Notes under the pieces: generated by a model
Databases searched by the model: none
What the model was told of the DNA's origin: nothing
The model's input: only the letters and a program-made list of their open reading frames with translations
Made by a program: the position numbers and the translations under genes
Assembly: GCA_036015235.1 (NCBI GenBank)
Contig: CP107926.1
Location: 3,910,001 to 3,974,000, forward strand
Direction: 5' to 3'
From: Streptomyces sp. NBC_00433
GTDB lineage: Bacteria; Actinomycetota; Actinomycetes; Streptomycetales; Streptomycetaceae
DNA: 64,000 bases
Shown here: positions 16,692-26,213 of the stretch, piece after piece
Layout of the letters: each line of letters starts with the position of its first letter
Numbering within the stretch: the first letter of the stretch is position 1

Positions 16692-16772
16692 GCGTACGCG
16701 GCGCGGGCGTACGCGGCGCGGGCGTACGCGGCGCGGGCGTACGCGGCGCGGGCGTACGCGGCGCGGGCGTAC
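16692..16772. repeat. Tandem repeat, 15-base unit x5.4
   Basis: GCGTACGCGGCGCGG is repeated five times exactly, followed by six bases of a sixth unit. The array lies between the start of the peroxiredoxin gene and the end of the MarR gene. The copies are identical, so it is young or kept uniform by slippage. Confidence 0.95.
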
Positions 16773-16783
16773 CCCCTGGCCGC

Positions 16784-17683
16784 CTACGGAAGGTCGGTAC
16801 GCAGCAGCGCCGCCAGCAGTGCCGCCAGTTCGGCGCGACCACCGGTGCCCAGCGTCGCGGCCAGCTCGTCTTCCGCGGCCTCCACGACGGCGCGGGCGGT
16901 GGCCAGTGCGAGGCGGCCGGATTCGGTGATGCGCAGGGCGTAGCGGCGGCGGTCCTGGGGGTCCCGGTCGCGGACGACCCGGCCGGCCAGCTCCAGGTCG
17001 TCCACCACCTGGAGCACCGCCTGCTCGCTGACGGCCAGCCGTCGGGCGAGCTGCTGCTGCGAGAGGGGCGAGAGGGCCTCGTCGGCCACGACGGCCAGCG
17101 CGCCGAAGTGCCGGGGCTGCAGGCCGCTGTCGGCGAGGGCGGCCTCGACGCCGTGGCGTACGACGTGGTGGGCCTGGGTGATCAGCGAACCGGTGCGGTG
17201 GGGCGCGGGCGCGGGGCGGGACAGCAGCTCGGCGAGCAGGGCGTCGAGGCGGTCGCGCTCGGCGGCGGTCAGTGCCGCGGTGAGCCGGTCGTCGGCGGCG
17301 GAGACTGCCGGGCCCATCGCCTCGACGGCGGCCCTGCCGTCCTCGGTGAGCGCCAGGACGTACGAGCGGCGGTCGTCGGGGTTGCGCGCCCGGGTGACCT
17401 GGCCCGCGGCCTCGAAGCGGTCGATCAGCTTGACCATGGTGGTGCGGTTTATGCCGAGACGGTCGCCGAGGTCCTGCTGCGAGGACGCGGCGCCGGGCTC
17501 GCCGAGCGCGTCGAGCACCCGGAAGTCGCGGAGGCGGCCGGCGGTGTCCGCGGTGTCGCCGAAGTCCGGGGCGAGCTGGGTGGTGAGGAGGTAGGCACCG
17601 CGGAGCAGGCACGCAGCGTGACCGGCGAGGGCGGCCGGCACCCCCACGCCGACGGTTTGCCTGCTGAGCGCCTCAACGTCCAC
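16784..17683 (-). CDS. Tandem double-domain MarR-family regulator
   Basis: This 299-residue protein contains two complete MarR winged-helix domains in one chain. The first (about residues 20-150) has SQQDLGDRLGINRTTMVKLIDRFEAAGQVTRARNPDDRRSYVLALTEDG; the second (about 165-295) has SQQQLARRLAVSEQAVLQVVDDLELAGRVVRDRDPQDRRRYALRITESG. MarR proteins are normally about 150-residue dimers, so this one may bind as an intramolecular pseudo-dimer. The GTG start at 17683 has GGGAGG upstream. It is divergent from the yccF gene. The ligand is unknown. Confidence 0.88.
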   Translation of the reverse strand: MDVEALSRQTVGVGVPAALAGHAACLLRGAYLLTTQLAPDFGDTADTAGRLRDFRVLDALGEPGAASSQQDLGDRLGINRTTMVKLIDRFEAAGQVTRARNPDDRRSYVLALTEDGRAAVEAMGPAVSAADDRLTAALTAAERDRLDALLAELLSRPAPAPHRTGSLITQAHHVVRHGVEAALADSGLQPRHFGALAVVADEALSPLSQQQLARRLAVSEQAVLQVVDDLELAGRVVRDRDPQDRRRYALRITESGRLALATARAVVEAAEDELAATLGTGGRAELAALLAALLRTDLP

Positions 17684-17931
17684 AACCGTGCACCTCCCCA
17701 GCCGACACTAGCAGGGCACAGCCTTCTGACCAGGGGCCCGAGCGGGCCGGCCGGGGCCCGGCGGGGCCTGGCGCGACCGGCGGGGCACGGGAGGCGCGCG
17801 GTGGCGGGGACGGGCTCGGTGCGGCCCCGTGCCGTCACTCGAAAGCCCTCTCCGGTTCCGCCGGGCACATCATGGTCGGATACTGGTGGTGACAGGCTGA
17901 CAAGGCCGAGAGACGGGTAGAGGTGCTGACC

Positions 17932-18336
17932 GTGGGTGTACTCAGGTTGGTGTTGAACGTCCTGTGGTTGATCTTCTGCGGAATCTGGATGGCGATCGCT
18001 TACACCGTCGCCGCCCTGATCTGCTTCCTCCTGATCGTCACCATCCCCTTCGGCGTCGCCTCCCTGAGGATCGCCGGCTACGTCCTGTGGCCATTCGGTC
18101 GGACGGCGGTGGAGCGCCCCGACGCGGGAGCGCCGTCCTTCGCGGGCAATGTGATCTGGCTGATCTTCGCGGGCTGGTGGCTCGCCCTCGGGCACCTGAT
18201 CACCAGCATCCCGCTGTTCATCTCGATCATCGGCATCCCCTTCGGCTGGGCGAACCTCAAGCTCATCCCGGTCTCCCTGATGCCGCTCGGGCGGGAGATC
18301 GTGCCCAGCGACGAGGCCTTCGGCCGGGTCGTCTGA
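17932..18336 (+). CDS. YccF domain membrane protein
   Basis: This 134-residue integral membrane protein has the duplicated YccF domain. Each half carries a pair of hydrophobic helices followed by an IPFG motif (LLIVTIPFGVASLR and ISIIGIPFGWANLKL), and the end reads PLGREIV. Function of YccF proteins is not established. GTG at 17932 has GAGG ten bases upstream; an in-frame GTG at 17923 is possible. It is divergent from the tandem MarR gene, about 250 bases away. Confidence 0.87.
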   Translation: MGVLRLVLNVLWLIFCGIWMAIAYTVAALICFLLIVTIPFGVASLRIAGYVLWPFGRTAVERPDAGAPSFAGNVIWLIFAGWWLALGHLITSIPLFISIIGIPFGWANLKLIPVSLMPLGREIVPSDEAFGRVV

Positions 18337-18348
18337 CCCGGCCCCTCG

Positions 18349-18432
18349 TCTCGTCGGGCTCGGCGTCTCGTCGGGCCCGGCGTCTCGTCGGGCCCGGCGT
18401 CTCGTCGGGCCCGGCGTCTCGTCGGGCCCGGC
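18349..18432. repeat. Tandem repeat, 17-base unit x5
   Basis: TCTCGTCGGGCCCGGCG occurs five times in a row (the first with one change) and fills the whole gap between the converging yccF and htpX genes. GGGCCC in each unit lets neighbouring copies pair, so it may double as a terminator. Confidence 0.95.
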
Positions 18433-19290
18433 TCAGCGGCCGCCGGCCATCTGCTCCAGGCGGGAGATCCGCTCGGCCATCGGGGGGTGGGTCGAGAAGA
18501 GCTTGGAGGCGGTTCCCGGGCGGAACGGGTTCGCGATCATCATGTGGCTGGCGGTCTCCAGGCGCGGCTCGGGCGGCAGCGGGAGCTGCTTCGTGCCGGC
18601 GTCGAGCTTGCGCAGCGCGGAGGCCAGGGCCAGCGGATCGCCGGTCAGGCGGGAGCCCGAGGCGTCGGCTTCGTATTCGCGGGAGCGGGAGACGGCGAGC
18701 TGGATCACGGACGCGGCGATCGGGCCGAGGATCATCATCAGCAGCAGGCCGATGAGACCGGGCCCCTCGTCGTCGTCCGAGCGGCCGACGGGGATGAGCC
18801 AGGCGAAGTTGACCAGGAAGACCACGACGGAGGCGAGCGTGCCCGCGACGGAGGAGATGAGGATGTCGCGGTTGTAGACGTGGCTCAGCTCGTGCCCGAT
18901 GACCCCGCGCAGCTCGCGCTCGTCGAGGATGCCCATGATGCCCTCGGTGCAGCAGACCGCGGCATTGCGCGGGTTGCGGCCGGTGGCGAAGGCGTTGGGC
19001 GCCTCGGTCGGCGAGATGTAGAGCCGCGGCATGGGCTGCCGGGCGGCCGTCGACAGCTCGCGCACGATCCGGTAAAGCGCGGGCGCCTCGATCTCGCTGA
19101 CCGGGCGGGCGCGCATCGCGCGTAGAGCCAGCTTGTCGCTGTTCCAGTACGCGTACGCATTGGTGCCCAGGGCGATGACGAGCGCCACGATGAGCCCGGT
19201 CCGGCCGAAGAAGCTGCCGATGACCAGGATGAGTGCGGACAGGCCACCGAGGAGTACGGCGGTCTTCAACCCGTTGTGCCGGCGGTGCAC
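18433..19290 (-). CDS. htpX: Zinc metalloprotease HtpX
   Basis: HtpX is a membrane-bound M48 zinc endopeptidase that degrades misfolded membrane proteins. The 285-residue protein has two N-terminal transmembrane helices ([21 protein letters not shown] and [17 protein letters not shown]), the zinc motif HELSH in [16 protein letters not shown], two further helices, and the third zinc ligand Glu in [10 protein letters not shown]. The C-terminus [20 protein letters not shown] is typical. The start is a GTG at 19290. About 210 bases separate it from the end of the nuo2 operon, including that operon's terminator. Confidence 0.96.
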   Translation of the reverse strand: MHRRHNGLKTAVLLGGLSALILVIGSFFGRTGLIVALVIALGTNAYAYWNSDKLALRAMRARPVSEIEAPALYRIVRELSTAARQPMPRLYISPTEAPNAFATGRNPRNAAVCCTEGIMGILDERELRGVIGHELSHVYNRDILISSVAGTLASVVVFLVNFAWLIPVGRSDDDEGPGLIGLLLMMILGPIAASVIQLAVSRSREYEADASGSRLTGDPLALASALRKLDAGTKQLPLPPEPRLETASHMMIANPFRPGTASKLFSTHPPMAERISRLEQMAGGR

Positions 19291-19452
19291 GTGCGCCCTC
19301 CAGATTCTGCGGTGTGGCCGGGGGGATGCTCTCTCCGGGGATGCTTTCCCTAAGGAAAACCCCCTGCTCTGCTCAACGCCACCGGGACGGTGCTAGTTCC
19401 CTTGTGCGTACCGCCCGCCTACCGCCCGCCTGGCACCCGCGTACGGACTGCG

Positions 19453-19490
19453 ACCGGCCCGGACCTGGGGCGGACCGGGTCCGGGCCGGT
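19453..19490 (-). terminator. Terminator of the nuo2 operon
   Basis: ACCGGCCCGGACC and its exact complement form a 13-bp stem with a 12-base loop, 11 bases past the nuoN2 stop codon. Confidence 0.75.
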
Positions 19491-19501
19491 TGACGAACCG
19501 G

Positions 19502-21016
19502 TCAGAGCAGGGCGCCCTGGGCGTAGCGCAGGATCAGCTGCGGGGCTCCCGACAGGACGACTCCGGCGACCGCGGTCAGGGCGAGGGCCAGGGCGAGCCC
19601 GGCGGGGGTGCGGGCCGCGGCGGCGCCCTCGGCGGTCACGGTCGTGTCGGTACGCCGCTGCGCCGCGGTGAAGAGCAGGGCCGTCCAGCGCAGGTAGTAG
19701 ACGAGGGCGATGACGACGTTGACCGCCATGATCACCGCGAGCCAGCCGTGCTGGGTGCCGACCGCCGAGGAGAAGACGGCGACCTTGGCGAAGAGGCCGA
19801 TGACGCCGGGCGGCAGTCCCGCCAGGCAGAGCAGGAAGAAGGCCAGCGCCAGGGCCGCGGCGGGGCGGGCGGCGTACAGGCCGCGGTAGTCGGCGAGGCG
19901 GCTGTGCGGGGCGGTGCGCTCGACCAGGGCGACGGCCGCGAAGGCGCCGAGGTTCACCACGGCGTACATCAGCGCGTACGCGACGGTGGTGCCGATCTCG
20001 TGCGCCGGGTCGTCGGCGGACGCGGCGGCGGCGAGCGGGACCAGCAGATAGCCGGCCTGGCCGATCGAGGACCAGGCCAGCAGCCTTACCGCGCCGCGCG
20101 GCACGTCGGGGCGCTGGCGGAGGGCGCCGACATTGCCCACCGTCATGGTGAGCGCGGCCAAGACCCCTATCGCCGGGCCCCACACATGGGAGTACGGGCG
20201 GAAGGCGACGACGGTGACCAGGATCAGCCCGGAGAAGCCGGCCGCCTTGCCGACGACCGACAGGTACGCGGCGACCGGCAGCGGGGCGCCCGCATAGGTG
20301 TCGGGCACCCAGAACTGGAAGGGGGCGACGGCCAGCTTGAAGGCGAAGCCGACCAGGGTGAGGGCGACGCCGGCCCTGGCCAGGGTGTGCAGCTGGTCGG
20401 GGGTGTGGGTGAGGCCCTCCGCGACGGCGTTCAGCTGCAGGGAGCCGGTGGCGGCGTAGACGAAGCTGATGCCGAGCAGCGAGACGGCGGTGGCGGTCAC
20501 CGAGGTCAGGAAGAACTTGAGCGCGGCCTCGCTGGACAGCCGGTCGTCGCGGCGCAGGCCGACCAGGGCGAAGGCGGGCAGCGTCGTCACTTCGAGGGCG
20601 ACGATCAGCGTGGCCAGGTCGCGGGAGGCGGGAAGCAGGGCGGCGCCGGCGGCGGAGGACAGCAGCAGGAACCAGTATTCGCCCGCCGGGATCCGCTCCG
20701 TCGTGCCGATCGACAGCAGCGCGGTCAGCAGCGCCCCGCCCAGCACCAGGACCTGGATGACCAGGGTGAAGTGGTCGGCGGCATAGGAGCAGCCGCCGCC
20801 GGTCCCGGGCTGGCAGAAGGTCGTGCGGTGGCCGTCGCGCAGCGGGATCACGGTGAGCGCGGCAGCGGCGAGCCCGGCGGCGGTGATCCAGCCCAGCAGC
20901 GGTTTGCGCTCCGCCGGCAGGAAGAGGTCGGCGACCAGGACGGCCACGGCGAGCGCTGCCGGGATGAGCACGGGGGTGAGCGCCGTCCAGTCGACGGGCT
21001 GCACGAGGGATGCCAT
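19502..21016 (-). CDS. nuoN: NADH-quinone oxidoreductase subunit N (nuo2)
   Basis: This 504-residue polytopic membrane protein is an antiporter-like proton-pumping subunit of complex I. It shows the usual set of some 14 helices and conserved segments: LEVTTLPAFALVGL with the helix 5 Glu, the helix 7 Lys in FAFKLAVAPFQFWVPDTYAGAPLPVAAYLS, and a later KAAGF. The ATG overlaps the nuoM stop by one base (TGATG). It is the last gene of the ten-gene nuo2 operon and shares only moderate similarity with the other nuoN at 52535-54181. Confidence 0.93.
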   Translation of the reverse strand: MASLVQPVDWTALTPVLIPAALAVAVLVADLFLPAERKPLLGWITAAGLAAAALTVIPLRDGHRTTFCQPGTGGGCSYAADHFTLVIQVLVLGGALLTALLSIGTTERIPAGEYWFLLLSSAAGAALLPASRDLATLIVALEVTTLPAFALVGLRRDDRLSSEAALKFFLTSVTATAVSLLGISFVYAATGSLQLNAVAEGLTHTPDQLHTLARAGVALTLVGFAFKLAVAPFQFWVPDTYAGAPLPVAAYLSVVGKAAGFSGLILVTVVAFRPYSHVWGPAIGVLAALTMTVGNVGALRQRPDVPRGAVRLLAWSSIGQAGYLLVPLAAAASADDPAHEIGTTVAYALMYAVVNLGAFAAVALVERTAPHSRLADYRGLYAARPAAALALAFFLLCLAGLPPGVIGLFAKVAVFSSAVGTQHGWLAVIMAVNVVIALVYYLRWTALLFTAAQRRTDTTVTAEGAAAARTPAGLALALALTAVAGVVLSGAPQLILRYAQGALL

Positions 21017-22581
21017 CAGTGGCCTCCGAGCAGGGAGCGTACGGCCGGGTCGGTGAGCCCGAGCAGGGCGGCGGGCCACAGGCCGGCCAGGACGGTGAGG
21101 GCGGCCAGCGGTGTCCAGGCGGCGAATTCGTACGCCTTGACGTCGGCGAGCGCGGGCCGCAGCTCGGTGGTCTCCCGGTCGCCCATGCAGACCCTGCGGA
21201 CCACGGTCAGCAGATAGCCGGCGGTCAGCAGGGTGCCGAAGGCGGCGAGGGCGGTGAAGGTGAGGTACGCGGGGCGGCTCAGGCCGGCGCCGGGTTCGAA
21301 AGCCCCGAACATCGCGAGCATCTCGCCCCAGAATCCGGCCAGGCCTGGCAGCCCGAGGGAGGCGACGGCGGCGAAGGCGAGCAGGCCGCCGAGCCGGGGG
21401 GCGCGGCCGTAGAGGGCGGCGCCGGTGTGTCCGGCGAGCTGGTCGAGGTCGCTGGAGCCGTAGCGGTCCTTGACCGCGCCGACCAGGAAGAAGAGCAGGC
21501 CGGTGATCAGGCCGTGGGCGATGTTGGCGAAGAGCGCGCCGTTGACGCCGGTGGCGTTCAGCGAGGCGATGCCGAGCAGCACGAAGCCCATGTGGCCGAC
21601 GGAGGAGTAGGCGATGAGCCGCTTGAGGTCGCCGCCGTTGCCGCGGCGGGCGAGCGCGAGGCAGGCGAGCGAGCCGTAGATGATGCCGACGACGGCGAAG
21701 GCGGCCAGGTAGGGGGCGAAGGTGTGGATGCCGCTCGGCGTGTCGGGCAGCACGATCCGCACCAGGCCGTAGGTGCCCATCTTCAGCAGCACCCCGGCCA
21801 GCAGCACGGAGCCGACGGTCGGGGCGGCGGTGTGGGCGTCGGGGAGCCAGCTGTGCAGCGGCCACATCGGGGCCTTGATCGCCAGGCCGAGGCCGATGGC
21901 GAGGACGGCGATCACCTGCGTGGAGTGACTGAGGTGTGACCCGTTGTCAGTGGCGAGTGCCACCATGTCGAATGTGCCCGCTTTCACCCCGATGAGGAGC
22001 AGGCCGAGCAGCATGATCACGGAGCCGAGGAGGGTGTAGACGATGAAGCGCAGGGCCGATCGTTCCCGGTCGCCGCCGCCCCAGCGGGCGATCAGGAAGT
22101 ACATCGGGATGAGGACCGTCTCGAAGGCCAGGAAGAACAGCATCAGGTCGAGCACGGAGAAGGTGGCCAGCGTGCCCGCTTCCAGCAGGAGCAGCAGCGC
22201 GACGAAGGATTTGGCGGAGCCGCCGGCCGGCAGGTGGAAGTAGGAGTAGAGCGCGCACAGGAAGGTCAGCAGCGCGCTCAGTACCAGGAGGGGGAGGGAG
22301 ATGCCGTCGACGCCGAGGTGGAGGTGGATCCTCAGCGCGGGGATCCAGTTGAGGTCGGTGCTTGCCTGCATCCTCGCCGGGTGGTCGTGGTCGAAGCCGG
22401 CCGCGAGGACGACGGAGAGGATCAGGACGGCGCCGGTCACGGTCACCCCGTGCCGCAGCACCGCCTGGTCGGGGCCGCGGCCGCGCAGACCGGGCGGCGG
22501 CGGGAGCAGGGCGCCGGCCGAGCCGAGCAGCGGCAGCACCACGATCGCCGCGAGGACGTACTGGAGGGCGGTGTCGTTCAC
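21016..22581 (-). CDS. nuoM: NADH-quinone oxidoreductase subunit M (nuo2)
   Basis: This 521-residue antiporter-like subunit has LGVDGISLPLLVLSALLTF at the N-terminal side, the conserved helix 5 Glu in FFLAFETVLIPMYFLI, and the proton-channel Lys in AIKAPMWPLHSWLPDAHTAAPTVGSVLLAGVLLKMGTYG. These are the hallmarks of NuoM. It lies between nuoL (six bases before its start) and nuoN, tightly packed in the nuo2 operon. Confidence 0.95.
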   Translation of the reverse strand: MNDTALQYVLAAIVVLPLLGSAGALLPPPPGLRGRGPDQAVLRHGVTVTGAVLILSVVLAAGFDHDHPARMQASTDLNWIPALRIHLHLGVDGISLPLLVLSALLTFLCALYSYFHLPAGGSAKSFVALLLLLEAGTLATFSVLDLMLFFLAFETVLIPMYFLIARWGGGDRERSALRFIVYTLLGSVIMLLGLLLIGVKAGTFDMVALATDNGSHLSHSTQVIAVLAIGLGLAIKAPMWPLHSWLPDAHTAAPTVGSVLLAGVLLKMGTYGLVRIVLPDTPSGIHTFAPYLAAFAVVGIIYGSLACLALARRGNGGDLKRLIAYSSVGHMGFVLLGIASLNATGVNGALFANIAHGLITGLLFFLVGAVKDRYGSSDLDQLAGHTGAALYGRAPRLGGLLAFAAVASLGLPGLAGFWGEMLAMFGAFEPGAGLSRPAYLTFTALAAFGTLLTAGYLLTVVRRVCMGDRETTELRPALADVKAYEFAAWTPLAALTVLAGLWPAALLGLTDPAVRSLLGGH

Positions 22582-22587
22582 TGGTTC

Positions 22588-24576
22588 TCAGCCTCCGACG
22601 GCGACGAGGACGGCGAGCACCACGGCGCCGGCCAGCAGCGCGCTGAGGTAGGTCTGGACGTTTCCGTTCTGGGCCCTGCGGACGGCCGCGCCGAGCAGGC
22701 GCGGGGTGCCGCCGGCGGCGCGGACGTAGGTCTCGATGACCTCGCGGTCCAGGAAGCGGACCAGGCTCGCGGCGGCGAGCACCGGGCGGACGAAGAGCGC
22801 GCTGTAGACGGCGTCGAGGCGGAAGCCGTGGGCGGCGAGCGGGTGCAGCGGGCCGAGCAGCAGCCGGCCCGGGTCGCCGGGGTCGTCGGCGGCGGCGATG
22901 TCGCCGTAGATCTCCTCGTGGGTGGCCGTCGCCTCGGCCTCGACGAGGGCGGGCTCCGCGTCGGGGTCGGCGGTGACCACCGCTCCCACGGGTACGGCCT
23001 TGCGGGTCGCGGTGGTCGCGGACCAGGCGCCGTAGGTGATCAGTACGCCCACGAGGGCGAGTCCGGTTCCGAGGACGGAGGTGACCAGGGTCGGGCCGAG
23101 CGGGGCGCCGCCGAACCAGTCGGGCAGCTCGCGGTAGGTGAGGCCGCCGAAGGCCAGGGTGGGGATGGCGAGCACCCACAGCACGCTGGTCATCACGACG
23201 GGCTGCCTGCCGTGGTCGGCGACGTCGGGGCCGCTGCCGCGGAAAGCCAGCAGGAAGAGCCGGGTGGCGTAGCCGGCGGTGAGCAGGGCCGCGGCCAGTC
23301 CCGCGACGAGCACGGTCCAGCCGACCGCCGACGGCACGTGCGCGGTGTCGCCCGCTGAGGCGTGCTCGGCGGCCCGCAGCACCGACTCCTTGGAGAAGAA
23401 GCCGGACAGCGGGGGGAGGGCGGCGAGCGCGGCGAGCGCCAGGCCCATCGTCCACATGGCGTCGGGGACGCGTTTGCCGAGCGAGCCCATCCGGGACATC
23501 GCGGTGAGCGAGTTGGTGCCCGCCGCGTGGATGACGACGCCCGCGCCCAGGAAGAGCAGGGCCTTGAAGGCACCGTGCGAGAGGAGGTGGAAGACGGCGG
23601 CGTCGCGGTCGCCGACGGCCAGCGCGCCGGCCATGTAGCCGAGCTGGCCGATCGTGGAGTAGGCCAGCACGCGTTTGATGTCGTCCTGCGCGAGGGCGGC
23701 GAGCCCGGAGCCGACCATCGTCACGGCGGCCATCGCGGCGAGCACGGCCAGTGCGGCGGCCGACGCGGTGAAGACCGGCAGCAGCCTGGCGACCAGGTAG
23801 ATGCCGGCGGCGACCATGGTGGCCGCGTGGATCAGCGCGGACACCGGGGTGGGGCCGGCCATGGCGTCGGGCAGCCAGGTGTGCAGCGGGAATTGCGCGG
23901 ACTTGCCGGCGACTCCGGCGAGCAGCAGCAGCGCGACCACGGTGGGGTGGTGCAGCTGCCCGTGCGAGGCGGCGTCGAGGATGCCGGTGATACGGAAGGT
24001 GTGCGCGTCGGCGGCGAGCGCGAACACCCCGATCAGGAAGGGGACGTCGCCGAGCTTGGTGACCAGGAAGGCCTTGATCGAGGCGGCGCGGGCGGCCTCG
24101 GTCTCCCAGTAGTGCCCGACCAGGAAGTAGGAGCAGATGCCCATCACCTCCCAGCCGACCAGCAGCACCATCAGGTCGCCGGTGTAGACGACCAGCAGCA
24201 TCGCGGAGGTGAAGAGCGAGACCAGGGCGGCGTAGGAGGGGTAGCGCGGGTCGTCGCGCAGATAGGAGACGGAGTAGAGCTGCACGCAGGTCGCGACCAG
24301 GCCGACCAGGACGGCGACCAGGACCGAGAAGCCGTCCAGGTGCAGGGCCAGGTCGATCGGCACGGACCCGGTGACGGTCAGCCGGTGCGCGCCGTCGGTG
24401 GGGGCGCCGGTGCCCTGTCGGGCGGCGGTGATCGCGGCGAGCACGAAGGAGGCCGCGACGGGCAGCACGGCCAGCGGGCGGACGAAGCCGGGTGAGCGCC
24501 GGCCGAGCAGCAGTCCGGCGGCCGCGCCCAGGAAGGGCAGGAGGGGTACGAGCGCGGCAAGGGCGATCAGGGTCAC
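22588..24576 (-). CDS. nuoL: NADH-quinone oxidoreductase subunit L (nuo2)
   Basis: This 662-residue membrane subunit carries the antiporter core, including [18 protein letters not shown] and [40 protein letters not shown], plus the long C-terminal region that forms the lateral helix in complex I. Its ATG overlaps the nuoK stop by four bases. A loop after helix 14 is rich in Glu and Asp ([27 protein letters not shown]), longer than usual. Confidence 0.95.
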   Translation of the reverse strand: MTLIALAALVPLLPFLGAAAGLLLGRRSPGFVRPLAVLPVAASFVLAAITAARQGTGAPTDGAHRLTVTGSVPIDLALHLDGFSVLVAVLVGLVATCVQLYSVSYLRDDPRYPSYAALVSLFTSAMLLVVYTGDLMVLLVGWEVMGICSYFLVGHYWETEAARAASIKAFLVTKLGDVPFLIGVFALAADAHTFRITGILDAASHGQLHHPTVVALLLLAGVAGKSAQFPLHTWLPDAMAGPTPVSALIHAATMVAAGIYLVARLLPVFTASAAALAVLAAMAAVTMVGSGLAALAQDDIKRVLAYSTIGQLGYMAGALAVGDRDAAVFHLLSHGAFKALLFLGAGVVIHAAGTNSLTAMSRMGSLGKRVPDAMWTMGLALAALAALPPLSGFFSKESVLRAAEHASAGDTAHVPSAVGWTVLVAGLAAALLTAGYATRLFLLAFRGSGPDVADHGRQPVVMTSVLWVLAIPTLAFGGLTYRELPDWFGGAPLGPTLVTSVLGTGLALVGVLITYGAWSATTATRKAVPVGAVVTADPDAEPALVEAEATATHEEIYGDIAAADDPGDPGRLLLGPLHPLAAHGFRLDAVYSALFVRPVLAAASLVRFLDREVIETYVRAAGGTPRLLGAAVRRAQNGNVQTYLSALLAGAVVLAVLVAVGG

Positions 24577-24968
24577 GCGGTGGCCTCGGCCTTCTCGTCG
24601 TCGGCCGCCGGTGCGGGGGTGGCACCGGTTGCGTCGGGTCCCTGCGGTGCCTCCGGGCCGTGCGGTTCCGCGAGGCCGGTGAGCCGGTCGATGTCGGAGC
24701 TGCCGCGCTGGCGGAAGACGAGCAGCACGATCGCCAGGCCGAGGCCGATCTCGGCGGCGGCGATGGTGATGGTGAAGAGGGTCAGCGCCTGGCCGGCGTG
24801 CAGGGTGTCGCGCAGCCAGACGTCGAAGGCGACCAGGTTGAGGTTGACGGCGTTGAGCATCAGCTCGACGGACATCAGGACGAGGATCGCGTTGCGGCGG
24901 GCGAGCACACCGTAGAGGCCGACGCAGAAGAGGAGGACGGCGAGGACGGCGGGATAGGCGAGGTGCAT
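24573..24968 (-). CDS. nuoK: NADH-quinone oxidoreductase subunit K (nuo2)
   Basis: This 131-residue subunit has three transmembrane helices and the two key glutamates: Glu in [16 protein letters not shown] (helix 2) and Glu in [17 protein letters not shown] (helix 3). The C-terminus has an extra hydrophilic tail of about 35 residues rich in Pro, Ala, Glu and Asp that is absent from the 99-residue NuoK of the main operon. Start and stop overlap nuoJ (one base) and nuoL (four bases). Confidence 0.95.
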   Translation of the reverse strand: MHLAYPAVLAVLLFCVGLYGVLARRNAILVLMSVELMLNAVNLNLVAFDVWLRDTLHAGQALTLFTITIAAAEIGLGLAIVLLVFRQRGSSDIDRLTGLAEPHGPEAPQGPDATGATPAPAADDEKAEATA

Positions 24969-25603
24969 CAGCGGTGCTCCTTGCCGGCGTCGGCGTCGGC
25001 GTCGGCGTCGGCCGAGGGGTTCGCGTCGGCGGCCGGGGCGGCGGCTTGGGCGGCCGGGGGCGGGGTGTCGCGGCGGGACAGCACGATCGCGCCGACCAGC
25101 GCGGCGAGCAGCAGCACCGACAGCGCCTCGAAGGGCAGCACCCAGTGCCGGAAGAGGCTCTCGCCGGTGGCCCGGGAGGAGCCCTGCACGACGCCGTGCA
25201 GATTGATCCAGGTGGTGCGGAAGGCGTCCACCACCACCCACACCAGGGCGGCCGCGGCGGCGGCCGCGACCCCGAGGGCGACCGGCCGGTTCTCGGAGTC
25301 GGCGTCCGCGGAGCGGCCGATGGGCGCCTTGGTCAGCATCAGGCCGAAGAGGAGGAGGACGACGACGGAGCCCACGTAGATCAGCACCTGCACCCAGGCG
25401 ATGAATTCAGCGGTGAGCAGCAGGTATTCGACGGCGAGGCCGCCGAGTGCGACGACCAGCCACAGGGCGGCGTGCACCAGCTGCCGGGTGGTCACGGTCA
25501 GCAGGGCGGCGCCGAGGGTGGCGAGGCCGATCAGCACGAAGGTGATCTCGACGCCGGTCGGGGAGAGGAAGCCGGGGTGGTGGGCGGCGGCGCTGAGGTT
25601 CAC
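24968..25603 (-). CDS. nuoJ: NADH-quinone oxidoreductase subunit J (nuo2)
   Basis: This 211-residue membrane subunit has five predicted helices, the glycine-containing [16 protein letters not shown] segment of helix 3, and a C-terminal tail ending in an ADADADADA run encoded by a GTCGGC hexanucleotide microsatellite. NuoJ couples quinone-site changes to the pump modules. The gene overlaps nuoI by four bases. Confidence 0.93.
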   Translation of the reverse strand: MNLSAAAHHPGFLSPTGVEITFVLIGLATLGAALLTVTTRQLVHAALWLVVALGGLAVEYLLLTAEFIAWVQVLIYVGSVVVLLLFGLMLTKAPIGRSADADSENRPVALGVAAAAAAALVWVVVDAFRTTWINLHGVVQGSSRATGESLFRHWVLPFEALSVLLLAALVGAIVLSRRDTPPPAAQAAAPAADANPSADADADADAGKEHR

Positions 25604-26211
25604 GCGTCACCCTTTCCCTGGTCGCCGCTGCGGGCGCTGCGGTCGGCCCGATCGCTCCCGTCGGCCTGTCCGGCCGCGGCGGCCGCTGCCGCCTTCTCCG
25701 CAGCCTTGCGCGCCGCGGCGATCTCCTTCGGCTCCTCCGCCGCGGGGTCGAGCGCGGGCGGGGCGGGCACCGTCCACATCCAGTCGCGCAGCTTGTCGCG
25801 CTCGTGCGTCAGGTCGAGGATGTCCGTCTCCGCGTACTCGAACTCCGGTGACCAGAACAGCGCGTCGAAGGGGCACACCTCGATACAGATACCGCAGTAC
25901 ATGCACAGGGAGAAGTCGATGGCGAAACGGTCCAGGACGTTCCGGCTGCGCTCGCGCCCGCCGGGGGCGGCAGGCGGGGCGGTCTCCTTGTGGGAGTCGA
26001 TGTAGATGCACCAGTCGGGGCACTCGCGCGCGCACAGCATGCACACCGTGCAGTTCTCCTCGAACAGCGCGATCACGCCGCGGCTGCGCGGCGGGAGTTC
26101 GGGCAGCGCGTCGGGATATTGGGCGGTGACGGAACGCTTCGTCATGGTCCGCAGGGTGACGGCCAGGCCCTTGGCGAGACCGGATCCCGGGATGCCGGAA
26201 AGAGATGCCAT
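25600..26211 (-). CDS. nuoI: NADH-quinone oxidoreductase subunit I (nuo2), 2x[4Fe-4S]
   Basis: This 203-residue peripheral subunit binds the two [4Fe-4S] clusters N6a and N6b that carry electrons to NuoB. Both ligand sets are complete: [12 protein letters not shown] and [14 protein letters not shown]-terminal extension rich in Ala and Lys follows (about residues 150-203). The ATG at 26211 is set by the family N-terminus [23 protein letters not shown]. It lies two bases after nuoH. Complete Fe-S motifs argue that nuo2 still transfers electrons. Confidence 0.95.
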   Translation of the reverse strand: MASLSGIPGSGLAKGLAVTLRTMTKRSVTAQYPDALPELPPRSRGVIALFEENCTVCMLCARECPDWCIYIDSHKETAPPAAPGGRERSRNVLDRFAIDFSLCMYCGICIEVCPFDALFWSPEFEYAETDILDLTHERDKLRDWMWTVPAPPALDPAAEEPKEIAAARKAAEKAAAAAAAGQADGSDRADRSARSGDQGKGDA

Positions 26212-26213
26212 GG

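Noticed and set aside
16692..18432. Tandem arrays considered as CRISPR
   Set aside because: The repeats are directly adjacent with no unique spacers and no cas genes are nearby.
21947..24625. Open frame of about 890 codons on the minus strand in another frame of nuoM2/nuoL2
   Set aside because: Arg/Pro-rich translation without domains; nuoL2 and nuoM2 occupy the conserved frames.
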